Source: Suilimivivens sp963650485 (GTDB lineage: Bacteria; Bacillota; Clostridia; Lachnospirales; Lachnospiraceae). Taken from it: a stretch of 64,000 nt of DNA. Each line of letters begins with the position of its first letter. Within the stretch, counting starts at the first letter, position 1. The position numbers and the translations under genes are program-made. Below the pieces are notes generated by a model, which was given only the letters and a program-made list of their open reading frames with translations, was not told the origin of the DNA and did not search any database. This document shows positions 34,059 through 42,669 of this stretch, one piece after another. The stretch lies in NCBI GenBank assembly GCA_963650485.1, contig CAVJLN010000003.1:1-64000 (forward strand), in the 5' to 3' direction.

Positions 34059-36341
34059 ATGGGAATGAGAGAAGTTTTAAAGGGGACAGTAATTTATGAA
34101 AGAGGTCAGAAGCTGAACGGACTGCTGCTGATCATGAGAGGAACGGCAGTCGTTGCTTTTGACGGAGGATTTTATGAACTTCATAACGGAGACGTGATCG
34201 GTCTTCCGGACCTGATTCATAAGGAAGCAAATTTCCGCTATGTAGCAAAGGAGAATCTGGCAGTTGTGGATTATCCTTCCGGGGTGCCGGAGCTGCAGAA
34301 GTTTTTTAAGGAGCATGGGGAGGCAGTGCATTATTTTCAGTCATCCCTGTTCCGGCAGCTTAATGAACTTCTGCTCCGTTATAAGGAAGTACAGACAACC
34401 TGTGAGATGATGCAGGATTATCTGACCGGAAGCTATGAGAACTATATGCGGATCTGTGAGAATAACCATATTTCATCGGGCGAACTGGAACGTTATGGAG
34501 AGTTTTCCGATATTCCGCAGGAGGAAAAGATACCGAACTGGCTTTCCGGATATTACAGTACCATGGAGCAGATGCTTTCCGTGTGGGATAAGAACAGGAC
34601 GGATGTGAACTTTGTCGTCGGATTTATGTCAAAGACCTGTGATGACATGAATCAGATGGCGGGGCTGTATGGCAGAATGAAGAACCATATTCAGGAGATC
34701 TGTGAGCTGCTGATGAATGAAAGCGGTCTGGATCTTCTGGAACTGTATCTTTCCCTTTATGAAAAGATTGTGAAGAAGAACGGCTTGAAGGATGTTGCCG
34801 TCCTGCTGGTGAAGAAGCTGCTGACAGGAATCTTAAGCCAGCTCGAAAAACAGGGCTATGGGCAGAAGGAATTCTTTGGTGTAAGAAAAGCAGACTGCGA
34901 GAAAAGAATGACACAGATTGGGGAACTGGTGAAGCGGCAGACCGAGGCAGCAGCGCAGCTGGATGAGGATATTGTTGGGGAAATTAAGAATTCTCTTGAC
35001 CAGATTCTGCAATATGCAGAATGTGAGCCGGATTTTGCAGCAGAGTACAGGGAGCGTGTGGAGACCTACAAACATCTGGTGAATAAGAACAGCACGGAAG
35101 ATGATGCCCGTATGCTGCGTGCGGGTCTGACGAAGGGATTTAATCAGATTTATATAAAGGCTTTCCGGAAGAGTGTAGAGGATACTGCCATTCCGAAGGT
35201 TGTGAAGATGTTCTTTAATTTCGGTTATATGGATGAAGAACTGGCAGGAATGGAGAATGCGGTAGCGTTGTACCGTATGGCAGAGCAGGTTCCGACTGAT
35301 CCGAAGCGCGGTGTTTATTCCTATTATGAATGGCTGATGGCGATTTATCATGGACAGAAGGATCCGAGCCGTAATGAATTTGACATGGATTATGCGGATT
35401 ATCTGCATGAACAGCAGCGCCTTGCGAAAATTACGAAGGAAGAGGGGGCGGTCTTACTGCACACACCGGAATCCAGAGTCATGTATGAAATGGAGAATGT
35501 ATTTCCGACGGTAAATAAGACAACGAGCGGACATATCAGTACATACTGCCCAATTTTTTCAGAACACAATCTGTTGAAAACGCTGGATTCGGCAGTGATA
35601 AGTGCAGACCGCATAGAACGGATTATGAACGGAATCCGGAATACGGATTATGGTGCATTTTACCGGGAAACGGTTTATGCCAATCCAGCTTCGGGAATTT
35701 CCAGGGAATATATTCATGTAGAAATACTGCCGGATTTCATTCTGATGCCGAATATTGGAACCAGAGGAATTATGTGGCAGGAAATTGAGGGAAAGAGAAG
35801 AACAACTCCGGCAAGAATGATGCTGTCCCTGTTCCATCTGGAGGATTTACAGATGTCTGTCTTACGTCTGACCGGACAGTTCCGCTGGGAGATGTGCAAG
35901 CGTGAACAGGGAGCCAGATGGAATGATGTTTCAGAACGTTCCCTTACCAGTGAATATTTTGACTATGCGCAGTTTTATAAGAAGAACAGCGAGCTTTCCG
36001 CTGATGCCCGGGAGAAGATTAAGAATGATCTGATGCGTGCGAAGAATAGCTTCAAGGAGATGTTTGTGAGGGATTATTGTGCCTGGGTATTGTATGAAAG
36101 CAGCGGGGCACCGAGACTGAATAAGGTGGTGAGGAGCATTCTGTTTACCTACTGTCCTTTCACAAAAATGATCTGTGATAAGCTGGAAATCAATCCTATG
36201 TATAAAGAGATGATTGTGCATTATCATGTGAAGCAGGATCAGAAGAAACACCGCATGGAGAACCTGATCCAGAAGCAGCGGAATTCAGGAAAATCTGTGC
36301 CGGATGAGATCCTCAAAGAACAGGAATTTTTAGGGATGTAA
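34059..36341 (+). CDS. Large protein with cyclic-nucleotide-binding-like N-terminus, function unknown
   Basis: 760 aa, soluble. Residues 1-105 resemble a cNMP-binding beta barrel (GTVIYERGQKLNGLLLIMRG, then NGDVIGLPDL), but the phosphate-binding cassette is not evident. The rest, with long helical stretches at about 150-370 and a conserved-looking C-terminal region (TTPARMMLSLFHLEDLQMS, WVLYESSGAPRLNKV, YCPFTKMICDKL, each cited apart), does not match a family I know. It starts 21 nt after glpK and looks like the last gene of the glycerol operon. A sensor or scaffold role is a guess only. ATG 34065 is the alternative start. Confidence 0.75.
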   Translation: MGMREVLKGTVIYERGQKLNGLLLIMRGTAVVAFDGGFYELHNGDVIGLPDLIHKEANFRYVAKENLAVVDYPSGVPELQKFFKEHGEAVHYFQSSLFRQLNELLLRYKEVQTTCEMMQDYLTGSYENYMRICENNHISSGELERYGEFSDIPQEEKIPNWLSGYYSTMEQMLSVWDKNRTDVNFVVGFMSKTCDDMNQMAGLYGRMKNHIQEICELLMNESGLDLLELYLSLYEKIVKKNGLKDVAVLLVKKLLTGILSQLEKQGYGQKEFFGVRKADCEKRMTQIGELVKRQTEAAAQLDEDIVGEIKNSLDQILQYAECEPDFAAEYRERVETYKHLVNKNSTEDDARMLRAGLTKGFNQIYIKAFRKSVEDTAIPKVVKMFFNFGYMDEELAGMENAVALYRMAEQVPTDPKRGVYSYYEWLMAIYHGQKDPSRNEFDMDYADYLHEQQRLAKITKEEGAVLLHTPESRVMYEMENVFPTVNKTTSGHISTYCPIFSEHNLLKTLDSAVISADRIERIMNGIRNTDYGAFYRETVYANPASGISREYIHVEILPDFILMPNIGTRGIMWQEIEGKRRTTPARMMLSLFHLEDLQMSVLRLTGQFRWEMCKREQGARWNDVSERSLTSEYFDYAQFYKKNSELSADAREKIKNDLMRAKNSFKEMFVRDYCAWVLYESSGAPRLNKVVRSILFTYCPFTKMICDKLEINPMYKEMIVHYHVKQDQKKHRMENLIQKQRNSGKSVPDEILKEQEFLGM

Positions 36342-36373
36342 GAACATGATTCAGGAGTGAACAGTAAGGTAGG

Positions 36374-36388
36374 GAACCGTAACGGTTC
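36374..36388. promoter_or_regulatory. Candidate regulator site upstream of the GH36 promoter
   Basis: GAACCGT-A-ACGGTTC is a perfect 15-bp palindrome that ends 4 nt before the -35 box. TAACGGTT recurs before the epimerase gene at about 44646. The place fits an activator, or a repressor that hinders the -35 region. Confidence 0.45.
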
Positions 36389-36392
36389 AACC

Positions 36393-36420
36393 TTGACATT
36401 TAATTAATTTAATTTATAAT
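36393..36420 (+). promoter_or_regulatory. Strong promoter of the alpha-galactosidase/LacI operon
   Basis: Consensus TTGACA (36393-36398) and TATAAT (36415-36420), 16-nt spacer. The -10 box lies within a long AT palindrome-like region, and AATTTAATTAAATT follows it. Further down, TAATCGTTTT at 36431-36440 is the reverse complement of AAAACGATTA, similar to TAAACGATTA at 40911-40920 before the transporter genes: a candidate LacI-type half operator. Confidence 0.75.
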
Positions 36421-36516
36421 TTAATTAAATTAATCGTTTTTGAGTTGGTGAATTTAGCTAAACAAAAGCGAAAATGATTGTATAAAATGACAAAATGAAA
36501 TTAAGTGAGGGCTATT

Positions 36517-38721
36517 ATGGGCGTACAGCAATACGAAGATCTTTCCAAAGATGTAAAGAAATTATTCAAGCTGGATACGAAGAATACCAGCTATGTCATT
36601 GCGGTTGTGGATGATGAGCAGTTTTTGGGACACGTGTATTATGGACAGAAATTAAACGATTATCATCTGGATCATTTACTGAGAATTCAGGAGGGACCTT
36701 TTGTTCCTTCCCGTAACAATCGTGACCGTGGATCTTTCCTTGACAGTTTCCCGATGGAGTATCCGGCGCATGGGCTTGGTGACTACCGCGAGGACTGCAT
36801 CAGCATTCGTACCGAAGAGGGAAATACCGGTCTTTCTTTGAATTATGTTACTCATAAGATTACAGCAGGAAAGCCTGCCTTAGAAGGACTCCCTGCTTCT
36901 TTTGGAACAGAGCAGGAATGTGAAACACTGGAAATTACATGCAGGGACAGCCATACCGGTCTGGAAGCGGTTCTGATGTATACCGTATTTGAAGATGTGG
37001 ATGTCATTACCAGAAGTGTGAAGGTAGTGAATCCTTCTGAGAAGACCCTGTTCTTAACGAAGGTTATGAGTGCCTGTCTGGATATGGATAACCGTGATTT
37101 TGAAGCGGTTACCCTTCATGGCTCCTGGGCCAGAGAACGTCATATCCAGACCGTTCCGGTAAACCATGCAAAGCTTTCTGTAGAGTCTGTCCGAGGCGAA
37201 TCCAGCCATCAGGATCATCCGTTCATGGCATTGAAGACGAAGGGAACGGATGACGAGCATGGTGAAGTTTATGCAATGAACTTCGTATATTCCGGTAACT
37301 TTAAGGCTATGGTACAGAGCAATCAGTTTGACCAGCTTCGTATGATGCTGGGAATTCATCCCGAGGACTTCAGTTGGAAGCTGAATCCGGGAGAGGTCTT
37401 CCAGGCACCGGAAGTGGTTATGGTATATTCTGCAAGCGGACTTGGCACAATGACCAGAACCTTCCATGATTTCTACCGTAAACATCTGATCCGTGGAGAA
37501 TATAAGGATAAGAAGCGCCCGATTCTGATTAATAACTGGGAAGCTACTTATTTTGAATTTAATACGGAGAAGCTGATTGCGATTGCAAAGCAGGCTTCGG
37601 AGCTTGGCATTGAGATGCTGGTTATGGATGATGGCTGGTTTGGTGACCGCTTTGACGATAACCGTGCACTCGGTGACTGGGTAGTCAATGAAGAAAAGCT
37701 GCCGGGCGGATTGAAGTATCTGGCAGATGAAATAAACAAGCTTGGCATGAAGTTTGGTATCTGGTTTGAGCCTGAAATGATTTCGCCGGACTCCAATCTG
37801 TACAAGGAACATCCGGACTGGGCGATTGCCATTCCGGGACGTGTCGGAACACGCAGCCGTAACCAGTATGTCTTAGACCTTTCCCGAAGAGAGGTCTTAG
37901 AGCATACCTATGAGAGCGTAGCAAAGATTTTAAGAAGTGCACATATTGAGTATGTTAAATGGGATATGAACCGTCAGCTTACGGATATCGGTTCCGCTGC
38001 CCTTCCGGCAGACCAGATGGGTGAGCTTTATCACCGTTATGTGCTTGCGGTATACGAACTACAGGAGCGCCTGATGAAGGAATTTCCTTATCTGCTGTTA
38101 GAGAACTGCTCCGGTGGTGGCGCCAGATTCGATCCCGGTATGCTGTATTACAGTCCGCAGATCTGGTGCTCTGACGATACCGATGCGATTGAAAGACTGG
38201 TCATCCAGGAGGGAACCTCCCTTATTTATCCTCTTTCTGCAATGGGCGCGCATGTATCCGACTGCCCGAACCATACTGTAGGAAGAGTAACTCCTTTTGA
38301 AACAAGGGGCTATGTGGCTCTGGCAGGAACCTTCGGCTATGAGCTTGATGTAACAAAGATTCCGCAGGAAGACCGTGAGATGATTCCCGAGCAGGTTGCA
38401 ATGTATCACAAATACAACGACCTTGTCCGGGAGGGCGATTATTACCGTATTGCATCCTACAGCCAGAACCATATGTTTGACTGCTATGGTGTTGTCCGGA
38501 AGGATAAGGAAGAAGCACTCTTTACCTATGTACAGGTGCTGAACCGGCCGAATTACCACAGCAGAAGAATTCTCTTCAAAGGACTTGATCCGGAGATGCT
38601 TTATCAGATTGAGGGAGAAGAAGGAATCTATACCGGTGACGTTCTGATGAAGGCCGGATATCTTGTACAGAATTTATGGGGAGATTTTAAAGCACGTCTG
38701 ATCCATGTGGTGAAAGCATAA
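36517..38721 (+). CDS. GH36 alpha-galactosidase
   Basis: 734 aa, the full-length clostridial GH36 form. The (beta/alpha)8 part contains DDGWFGDRFDDNRALGDW near residue 370, the nucleophile Asp in YVKWDMNRQLTD near 480 and the acid/base Asp in WCSDDTDAIERL near 550; ENCSGGGARFDPGM is also typical. No signal peptide, so it works in the cytoplasm and would remove alpha-1,6-galactose from imported galacto-manno-oligosaccharides or raffinose-type sugars. ATG 36517 has GAGG seven bases before; the GTG at 36505 is part of that region. It is followed by the LacI gene in the same direction without terminator. Confidence 0.95.
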   Translation: MGVQQYEDLSKDVKKLFKLDTKNTSYVIAVVDDEQFLGHVYYGQKLNDYHLDHLLRIQEGPFVPSRNNRDRGSFLDSFPMEYPAHGLGDYREDCISIRTEEGNTGLSLNYVTHKITAGKPALEGLPASFGTEQECETLEITCRDSHTGLEAVLMYTVFEDVDVITRSVKVVNPSEKTLFLTKVMSACLDMDNRDFEAVTLHGSWARERHIQTVPVNHAKLSVESVRGESSHQDHPFMALKTKGTDDEHGEVYAMNFVYSGNFKAMVQSNQFDQLRMMLGIHPEDFSWKLNPGEVFQAPEVVMVYSASGLGTMTRTFHDFYRKHLIRGEYKDKKRPILINNWEATYFEFNTEKLIAIAKQASELGIEMLVMDDGWFGDRFDDNRALGDWVVNEEKLPGGLKYLADEINKLGMKFGIWFEPEMISPDSNLYKEHPDWAIAIPGRVGTRSRNQYVLDLSRREVLEHTYESVAKILRSAHIEYVKWDMNRQLTDIGSAALPADQMGELYHRYVLAVYELQERLMKEFPYLLLENCSGGGARFDPGMLYYSPQIWCSDDTDAIERLVIQEGTSLIYPLSAMGAHVSDCPNHTVGRVTPFETRGYVALAGTFGYELDVTKIPQEDREMIPEQVAMYHKYNDLVREGDYYRIASYSQNHMFDCYGVVRKDKEEALFTYVQVLNRPNYHSRRILFKGLDPEMLYQIEGEEGIYTGDVLMKAGYLVQNLWGDFKARLIHVVKA

Positions 38722-38760
38722 GTCGGACAGACCAGTTTGGATGAGGGATGGCAAAAGCAA

Positions 38761-39783
38761 ATGGCAAAAACAGTAAAATTAGCAGATATTGCTGCGATCG
38801 TGAATGTGAGCACAGTAACTGTTTCCAAGGCGCTTTCTGACCAAAAAGGAGTTAGTGAGGAAATGCGGGCAAGAATCAAACAGCTTGCCAGGGAAATGGG
38901 GTATCAGACACCAACGGCTGCAAGATTAAGCAGCAACAAGCGGACCTATAATATCGGGGTTTTGATTTCAGAGATTTATTTTGATCAGACACAGTCCTTT
39001 TACTGGCAGATGTATCAGTCTGTCGCAACGAAGGCCGCATCCAAGGAATGCTTTACGCTACTTGAGGTACTTTCCATGCAGAGTGAAAAGGATATGGTGC
39101 TTCCAAAACTTCTTCAGGAAGAAAAGATAGACGGACTGATTATCATTGGTATGTTATCCTCCGAATATCTGGCACTGATCGAGCGCAACATCAAGGTACC
39201 TTATATCTGTCTTGACTTTTATGATCGCCGGCATGAATTTGATGCTGTTATTACGGATAATTATTATGGAATGTATAAGCTGGTAAATTATCTGTTTGAG
39301 ATGGGACATAAGAAGATTGCTTATGTGGGAACGCTGCTTTCCACTAACAGTATTACGGATCGTTACATGGGGTATTATAAGGCCATGCTGGAGCATGGGC
39401 AGGAGATCCCAGCAGATTATATCATTGATGACCGTTCAAGGGACACCAGAGCGAGGGTATTTAATTACGATTTTCTTCTCCCAAAGGATATGCCGACGGC
39501 ATTCGCGTGTAATAATGATGTGACAGCATACGAACTGATCGGATACCTGAAGCAAAAGGGGTATCGTGTCCCGGAGGATGTTTCGATCGTAGGTTTTGAT
39601 AATTATCAGATTCCCGGAAGAGGGGATCTGGATATCACAACTTATGAGGTAGATATCGGGGAAATGGCACGCAAGACCATCAATAACCTGCTGAAAAAGA
39701 TGGTTGGTGAGCATTACAAGAAGGGAATCACCACGATTGAGGGACATATGGTAATCAAAAAAAGCGTAAAGAAGCTCAATTAG
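38761..39783 (+). CDS. LacI family transcriptional regulator
   Basis: 340 aa. HTH at residues 4-25 (KLADIAAIVNVSTVTVSKAL), hinge, and a periplasmic-binding-type sensor domain starting NIGVLISEIYFD, with VGFDNYQIPGRGDLDITTYEVD, cited in parts, near 285. It probably controls the mannoside genes on both sides. I chose ATG 38761; the frame is open to a TTG at 38737 but the HTH begins right after this Met. Its TAG stop shares its last base with a palindromic repeat. Confidence 0.92.
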   Translation: MAKTVKLADIAAIVNVSTVTVSKALSDQKGVSEEMRARIKQLAREMGYQTPTAARLSSNKRTYNIGVLISEIYFDQTQSFYWQMYQSVATKAASKECFTLLEVLSMQSEKDMVLPKLLQEEKIDGLIIIGMLSSEYLALIERNIKVPYICLDFYDRRHEFDAVITDNYYGMYKLVNYLFEMGHKKIAYVGTLLSTNSITDRYMGYYKAMLEHGQEIPADYIIDDRSRDTRARVFNYDFLLPKDMPTAFACNNDVTAYELIGYLKQKGYRVPEDVSIVGFDNYQIPGRGDLDITTYEVDIGEMARKTINNLLKKMVGEHYKKGITTIEGHMVIKKSVKKLN

Positions 39784-39809
39784 TAACTGTGAATGTACTG
39801 AACAGTTAC
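39783..39809. repeat. Dispersed palindromic repeat, short class
   Basis: GTAACTGT-GAATGTACTGA-ACAGTTAC. The first G is the last base of the LacI stop codon. It lies just before the terminator at 39824. Confidence 0.75.
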
Positions 39810-39823
39810 CTCAATTAAAAGGA

Positions 39824-39856
39824 AAGGGAACCGGTGACTATGGCGCCAGTTCCCTT
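39824..39856. terminator. Bidirectional terminator between convergent LacI and AraC genes
   Basis: AAGGGAAC pairs with GTTCCCTT (8 bp) and the loop can add pairs. TTGTTTTAT follows on the plus strand and CTTTTAATT on the minus strand. The right arm lies inside the AraC coding end. Confidence 0.75.
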
Positions 39857-40749
39857 GTTTTATATTCGAGAGGTGTACAGCCCTCGTATTTCTTAAATAA
39901 GGAGATGAAGTGATTCGTATTGTCAATGCCAACCGCACTGCCGATTTCATGAATGCGCAGGGAGGTGGTTTCGAGCAGATGGCAGGCGATACGGATTCTC
40001 CGCCGGTTCAGGTATTGAAGCGGAGTGATGCCGTAGTATGTACCGAACTCCCGGCAGATGCGGTATTTGCTGATATTAAATCTTGTCTCCAGATCGTCAA
40101 GTGAGTAATTTTCTTCATAGTGTTCCTCGAACAGGTCATGAATCTTTTCTATATAAGATGGAATTTTCCGGAATTCCTGTTCCTTCTTTAAAAATCCAAT
40201 GGTATATTCGGTCAGCAGATGATTCAGAAGATCGCTGGCACGAAGCTGTGAAATCGTTGTTTTTTCACCAATCAGGTATAAAAGCTTTTCCAGATGTAAA
40301 ACATATTCAGAGTGAGCCGTCGTGTCCAGAATACAGAAGGACTCCTCTGTAATCAGGCTTAACAAGTCGGAAGCCTGTGCATGGTCAAAAAATAAAACCT
40401 GATATTTCCAGGGACTTACCGCAATGTCAATCCGGAAACGCTGCCTGCAGTTGAACAGAAGCAGGGAGTTCTCGGTCAGGGAAATAACATGCTGGTTGAT
40501 GAGCAGCTTGCCGCAGCCTGCTGTGGTGTACAGAAGCAGAAAGCAGGGAAGCTCCTGAATATCAAAGGACCAGGAATTACGGACAGCAAGATTTCCGCCG
40601 GAGTAAAAGTCAGAAGCTGTCTTGACTGCAATCTGTTCGTCCGTCGTAAAAAGATGTCCGAGGAAGTCCTCGGGCTTCATCGAGGATGAAGTTTTGGGTG
40701 TGGATAATAAAGCCTTTTTAAATATAGAAGTAAAGTCTGCTGTATTCAT
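39838..40749 (-). CDS. AraC family transcriptional regulator
   Basis: 303 aa. N-terminal cupin-like sugar-binding domain and a C-terminal double HTH: YSLDDLETRFNISKYRICREF near residue 215 and LRIHEIGSAVGIDNTNHFISLFKKYEG near 260, cited here as regions; CTPLEYKTR closes the motif. It is transcribed away from the binding-protein gene at 41127, whose upstream region lacks a good -35, so activation by this protein is plausible. I chose the Met at 40749 because a promoter (40757-40785) lies over the upstream extension. Confidence 0.9.
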   Translation of the reverse strand: MNTADFTSIFKKALLSTPKTSSSMKPEDFLGHLFTTDEQIAVKTASDFYSGGNLAVRNSWSFDIQELPCFLLLYTTAGCGKLLINQHVISLTENSLLLFNCRQRFRIDIAVSPWKYQVLFFDHAQASDLLSLITEESFCILDTTAHSEYVLHLEKLLYLIGEKTTISQLRASDLLNHLLTEYTIGFLKKEQEFRKIPSYIEKIHDLFEEHYEENYSLDDLETRFNISKYRICREFGTYYGITPLQYLNRRRIRIACHLLETTSLRIHEIGSAVGIDNTNHFISLFKKYEGCTPLEYKTRELAP

Positions 40750-40756
40750 AAACCTT

Positions 40757-40785
40757 ATTATAGAGAAAATAATTTGAATATGCAA
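40757..40785 (-). promoter_or_regulatory. Promoter of the AraC gene, possibly leaderless transcript
   Basis: On the minus strand TTGCAT (40785-40780) and TATAAT (40762-40757) have a 17-nt spacer. Only seven bases separate the -10 box from ATG 40749, so the transcript would have little or no leader. Confidence 0.6.
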
Positions 40786-41126
40786 TTGCAGATCCGACAG
40801 GCTCCACCTGGATTTCGGATACCTAAATATAGATCTGAATCACTAAATATAGTTTTTAAAGCTAAAAAATAAGAAATTAATTAATTTTAATCTCTCAAAG
40901 TAAACGATTAAGTAGATTTTAAGGGGTAGAATATAGATAAAATGTACAAAAAAACACCCTAGGAATTGTAAAAAAAGAAGAAATGAATAAAATGAACAAG
41001 AATATAATATAAATAGCAATAATAAGTGATGATTAAAAAAATAAATTAAATATAATTTAAATTAAGTTACAAACGTAGCTTACAGGACAAACAAACTTTG
41101 TTCAGAAAAAAGGAGGAAAACTTATT
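40786..41126. other. AT-rich control region between AraC and the mannoside transporter
   Basis: 341 bp with no coding potential that I can support. It holds TAAACGATTA at 40911-40920 (candidate LacI-type site shared with the GH36 promoter), TATAAT-like boxes at 41003-41008 and 41051-41056 without matching -35 boxes, and AAATATAATTTAAATT around 41048-41063, which resembles the AT palindrome over the GH36 -10 box. AAAAAAGGAGG precedes the binding-protein start. Confidence 0.5.
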
Positions 41127-42587
41127 ATGAAACTGAAAAAGGTTTTAGCAGTCTGCCTTGCAACAGCCATGACATTTTCTATGGTAGCATGTGGCGGAAC
41201 AAGCACAGACTCAACTGCTGATACTACAGCAGACACAGAAACAACAGAAGAAGCTACTGATGAAGCAGCTACAGAAGAAACAACCGAAACTGCTGATGCA
41301 GAAGCTACAGAGGATGACGGAGCACTTACCTACTCCAACATCACCTTAGGCGAGGATTACACAGACCTTACCACAACAATTAAGTGGATTCATCACAAGA
41401 CTGACCGTGCTGAGGACGGAACAATTGATGAGATGATCGCAGCATTCAACGAAGAATATCCGAACATCACTGTTGAAGCAGAAGCAATTACCGGTTACGC
41501 AGACGATGCTCTTCTTCGTCTTTCTACCGGCGACTGGGGTGATATCATGTTTATCCCTGCAGTAGATAAGGTTGACTACTCAACATACTTCATGCCTCTT
41601 GACGATTATGACACTCTTTCCCAGAGCCTGAACTTCATATCTGCTCATACAGTAGATGGCAAGTCTTATGGTATTCCTTACATGGCTGGTGCAAACGGTA
41701 TCGTTTACAACAAGGCAGTATTTGAGAAGGCTGGTATCACCGAGCTTCCTACTACTCCTGATGAATTCATCGCTGACCTTCAGTTAATCAAGGACAACAC
41801 CGACGCAATTCCTCTTTACACCAACTATGCAGCAGGCTGGACCATGGGTGCATGGGATGCTTATGTAGGTGTTGTTTCTAATGGTGATGATACTTATATT
41901 AACCAGAAGTTCGTTCACACCGCTGAGCCTTTCAAGGACAATGGCGATGGAACCGGCGCATACGCTGTATACAAGATCCTTTACGATGCAGTTTCTGATG
42001 GCTTAATCGAAGACGATTACACCACAACTGACTGGGAAGGTTCCAAGGGTATGCTGAACAGAGGTGAAATCGGATGTATGGTACTTGGTTCTTGGGCTTA
42101 TGCTCAGATGGTAGCAGCAGATGAGCACGGTGAAGATATCGGATATATGCCGTTCCCGATGACCGTTAACGGAACACAGTATGTACAGGCTGGTGGTGAC
42201 TACAGCTTCGCAATCAACGTTAACTCTTCCGATGACAACAAGGCAGCTTCCTTAGTATTTATTAAGTGGATGACCGAGAAGTCCGGATGGTGCTACAACG
42301 AAGGCGGTTACTCTGTAGTTAAGGGCGGCGAGAATCCGGAAATGTATTCTGCATTTGATGGATGTACCGTATTACCTGATCAGGATGCACTTGCTGGAGA
42401 AGAAAATCTTCTTAACGATATGAACGCTGAATCCGAGCTTTCCTTCAATGCAGGTGGTAACGATAAGGTTCAGAGAATTGTTGAAGCAGCAGCTACAGGA
42501 TCTGAAACATTTGATGACATTATGGCAGACTGGACTACAGCTTGGAACGATGCTCAGGAAGAACTTGGAGTAGAAGTTAAGTACTAA
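41127..42587 (+). CDS. ABC transporter substrate-binding lipoprotein (mannoside-type)
   Basis: 486 aa. Signal peptide with lipobox MVACGG (Cys about 22), an acidic Thr/Glu/Asp/Ala-rich linker of about 45 residues that spans the wall, then a family 1 extracellular binding domain starting LTTTIKWIHHKTDRAEDGTI, cited as residues about 70-88, with NGIVYNKAVFEKAGI and GEIGCMVLGSWAY. In R. intestinalis the equivalent lipoprotein in the mannan locus captures manno-oligosaccharides; I infer the same ligand from the locus. It heads the importer and enzyme operon, and a hairpin at 42620 follows. Confidence 0.92.
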   Translation: MKLKKVLAVCLATAMTFSMVACGGTSTDSTADTTADTETTEEATDEAATEETTETADAEATEDDGALTYSNITLGEDYTDLTTTIKWIHHKTDRAEDGTIDEMIAAFNEEYPNITVEAEAITGYADDALLRLSTGDWGDIMFIPAVDKVDYSTYFMPLDDYDTLSQSLNFISAHTVDGKSYGIPYMAGANGIVYNKAVFEKAGITELPTTPDEFIADLQLIKDNTDAIPLYTNYAAGWTMGAWDAYVGVVSNGDDTYINQKFVHTAEPFKDNGDGTGAYAVYKILYDAVSDGLIEDDYTTTDWEGSKGMLNRGEIGCMVLGSWAYAQMVAADEHGEDIGYMPFPMTVNGTQYVQAGGDYSFAINVNSSDDNKAASLVFIKWMTEKSGWCYNEGGYSVVKGGENPEMYSAFDGCTVLPDQDALAGEENLLNDMNAESELSFNAGGNDKVQRIVEAAATGSETFDDIMADWTTAWNDAQEELGVEVKY

Positions 42588-42619
42588 TCCATAGATTCGT
42601 TCATTACAAGTAAATCAAT

Positions 42620-42647
42620 GAGCCAAGGGGAGTTCTCTCCTTGGCTC
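42620..42647 (+). terminator. Intercistronic hairpin after the binding-protein gene
   Basis: GAGCCAAGG pairs with CCTTGGCTC (9 bp, extended inside by GGAG/CTCC). Only GATTT follows, so it is likely a partial terminator or 3' end stabiliser that keeps the binding-protein mRNA more abundant than the permease mRNA, as is common in sugar ABC operons. Confidence 0.65.
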
Positions 42648-42669
42648 GATTTATAAAGGGAGGTCACAG

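Noticed and set aside
36404..36436. Riboswitch in the GH36 leader
   Set aside because: The AT palindromes sit over the -10 box rather than in the leader, and no GC-rich conserved core was seen.
41003..41056. Sigma-A promoters for the binding-protein gene
   Set aside because: Two TATAAT-like boxes exist but no -35 box at 16-18 nt; in such AT-rich DNA these boxes arise by chance.
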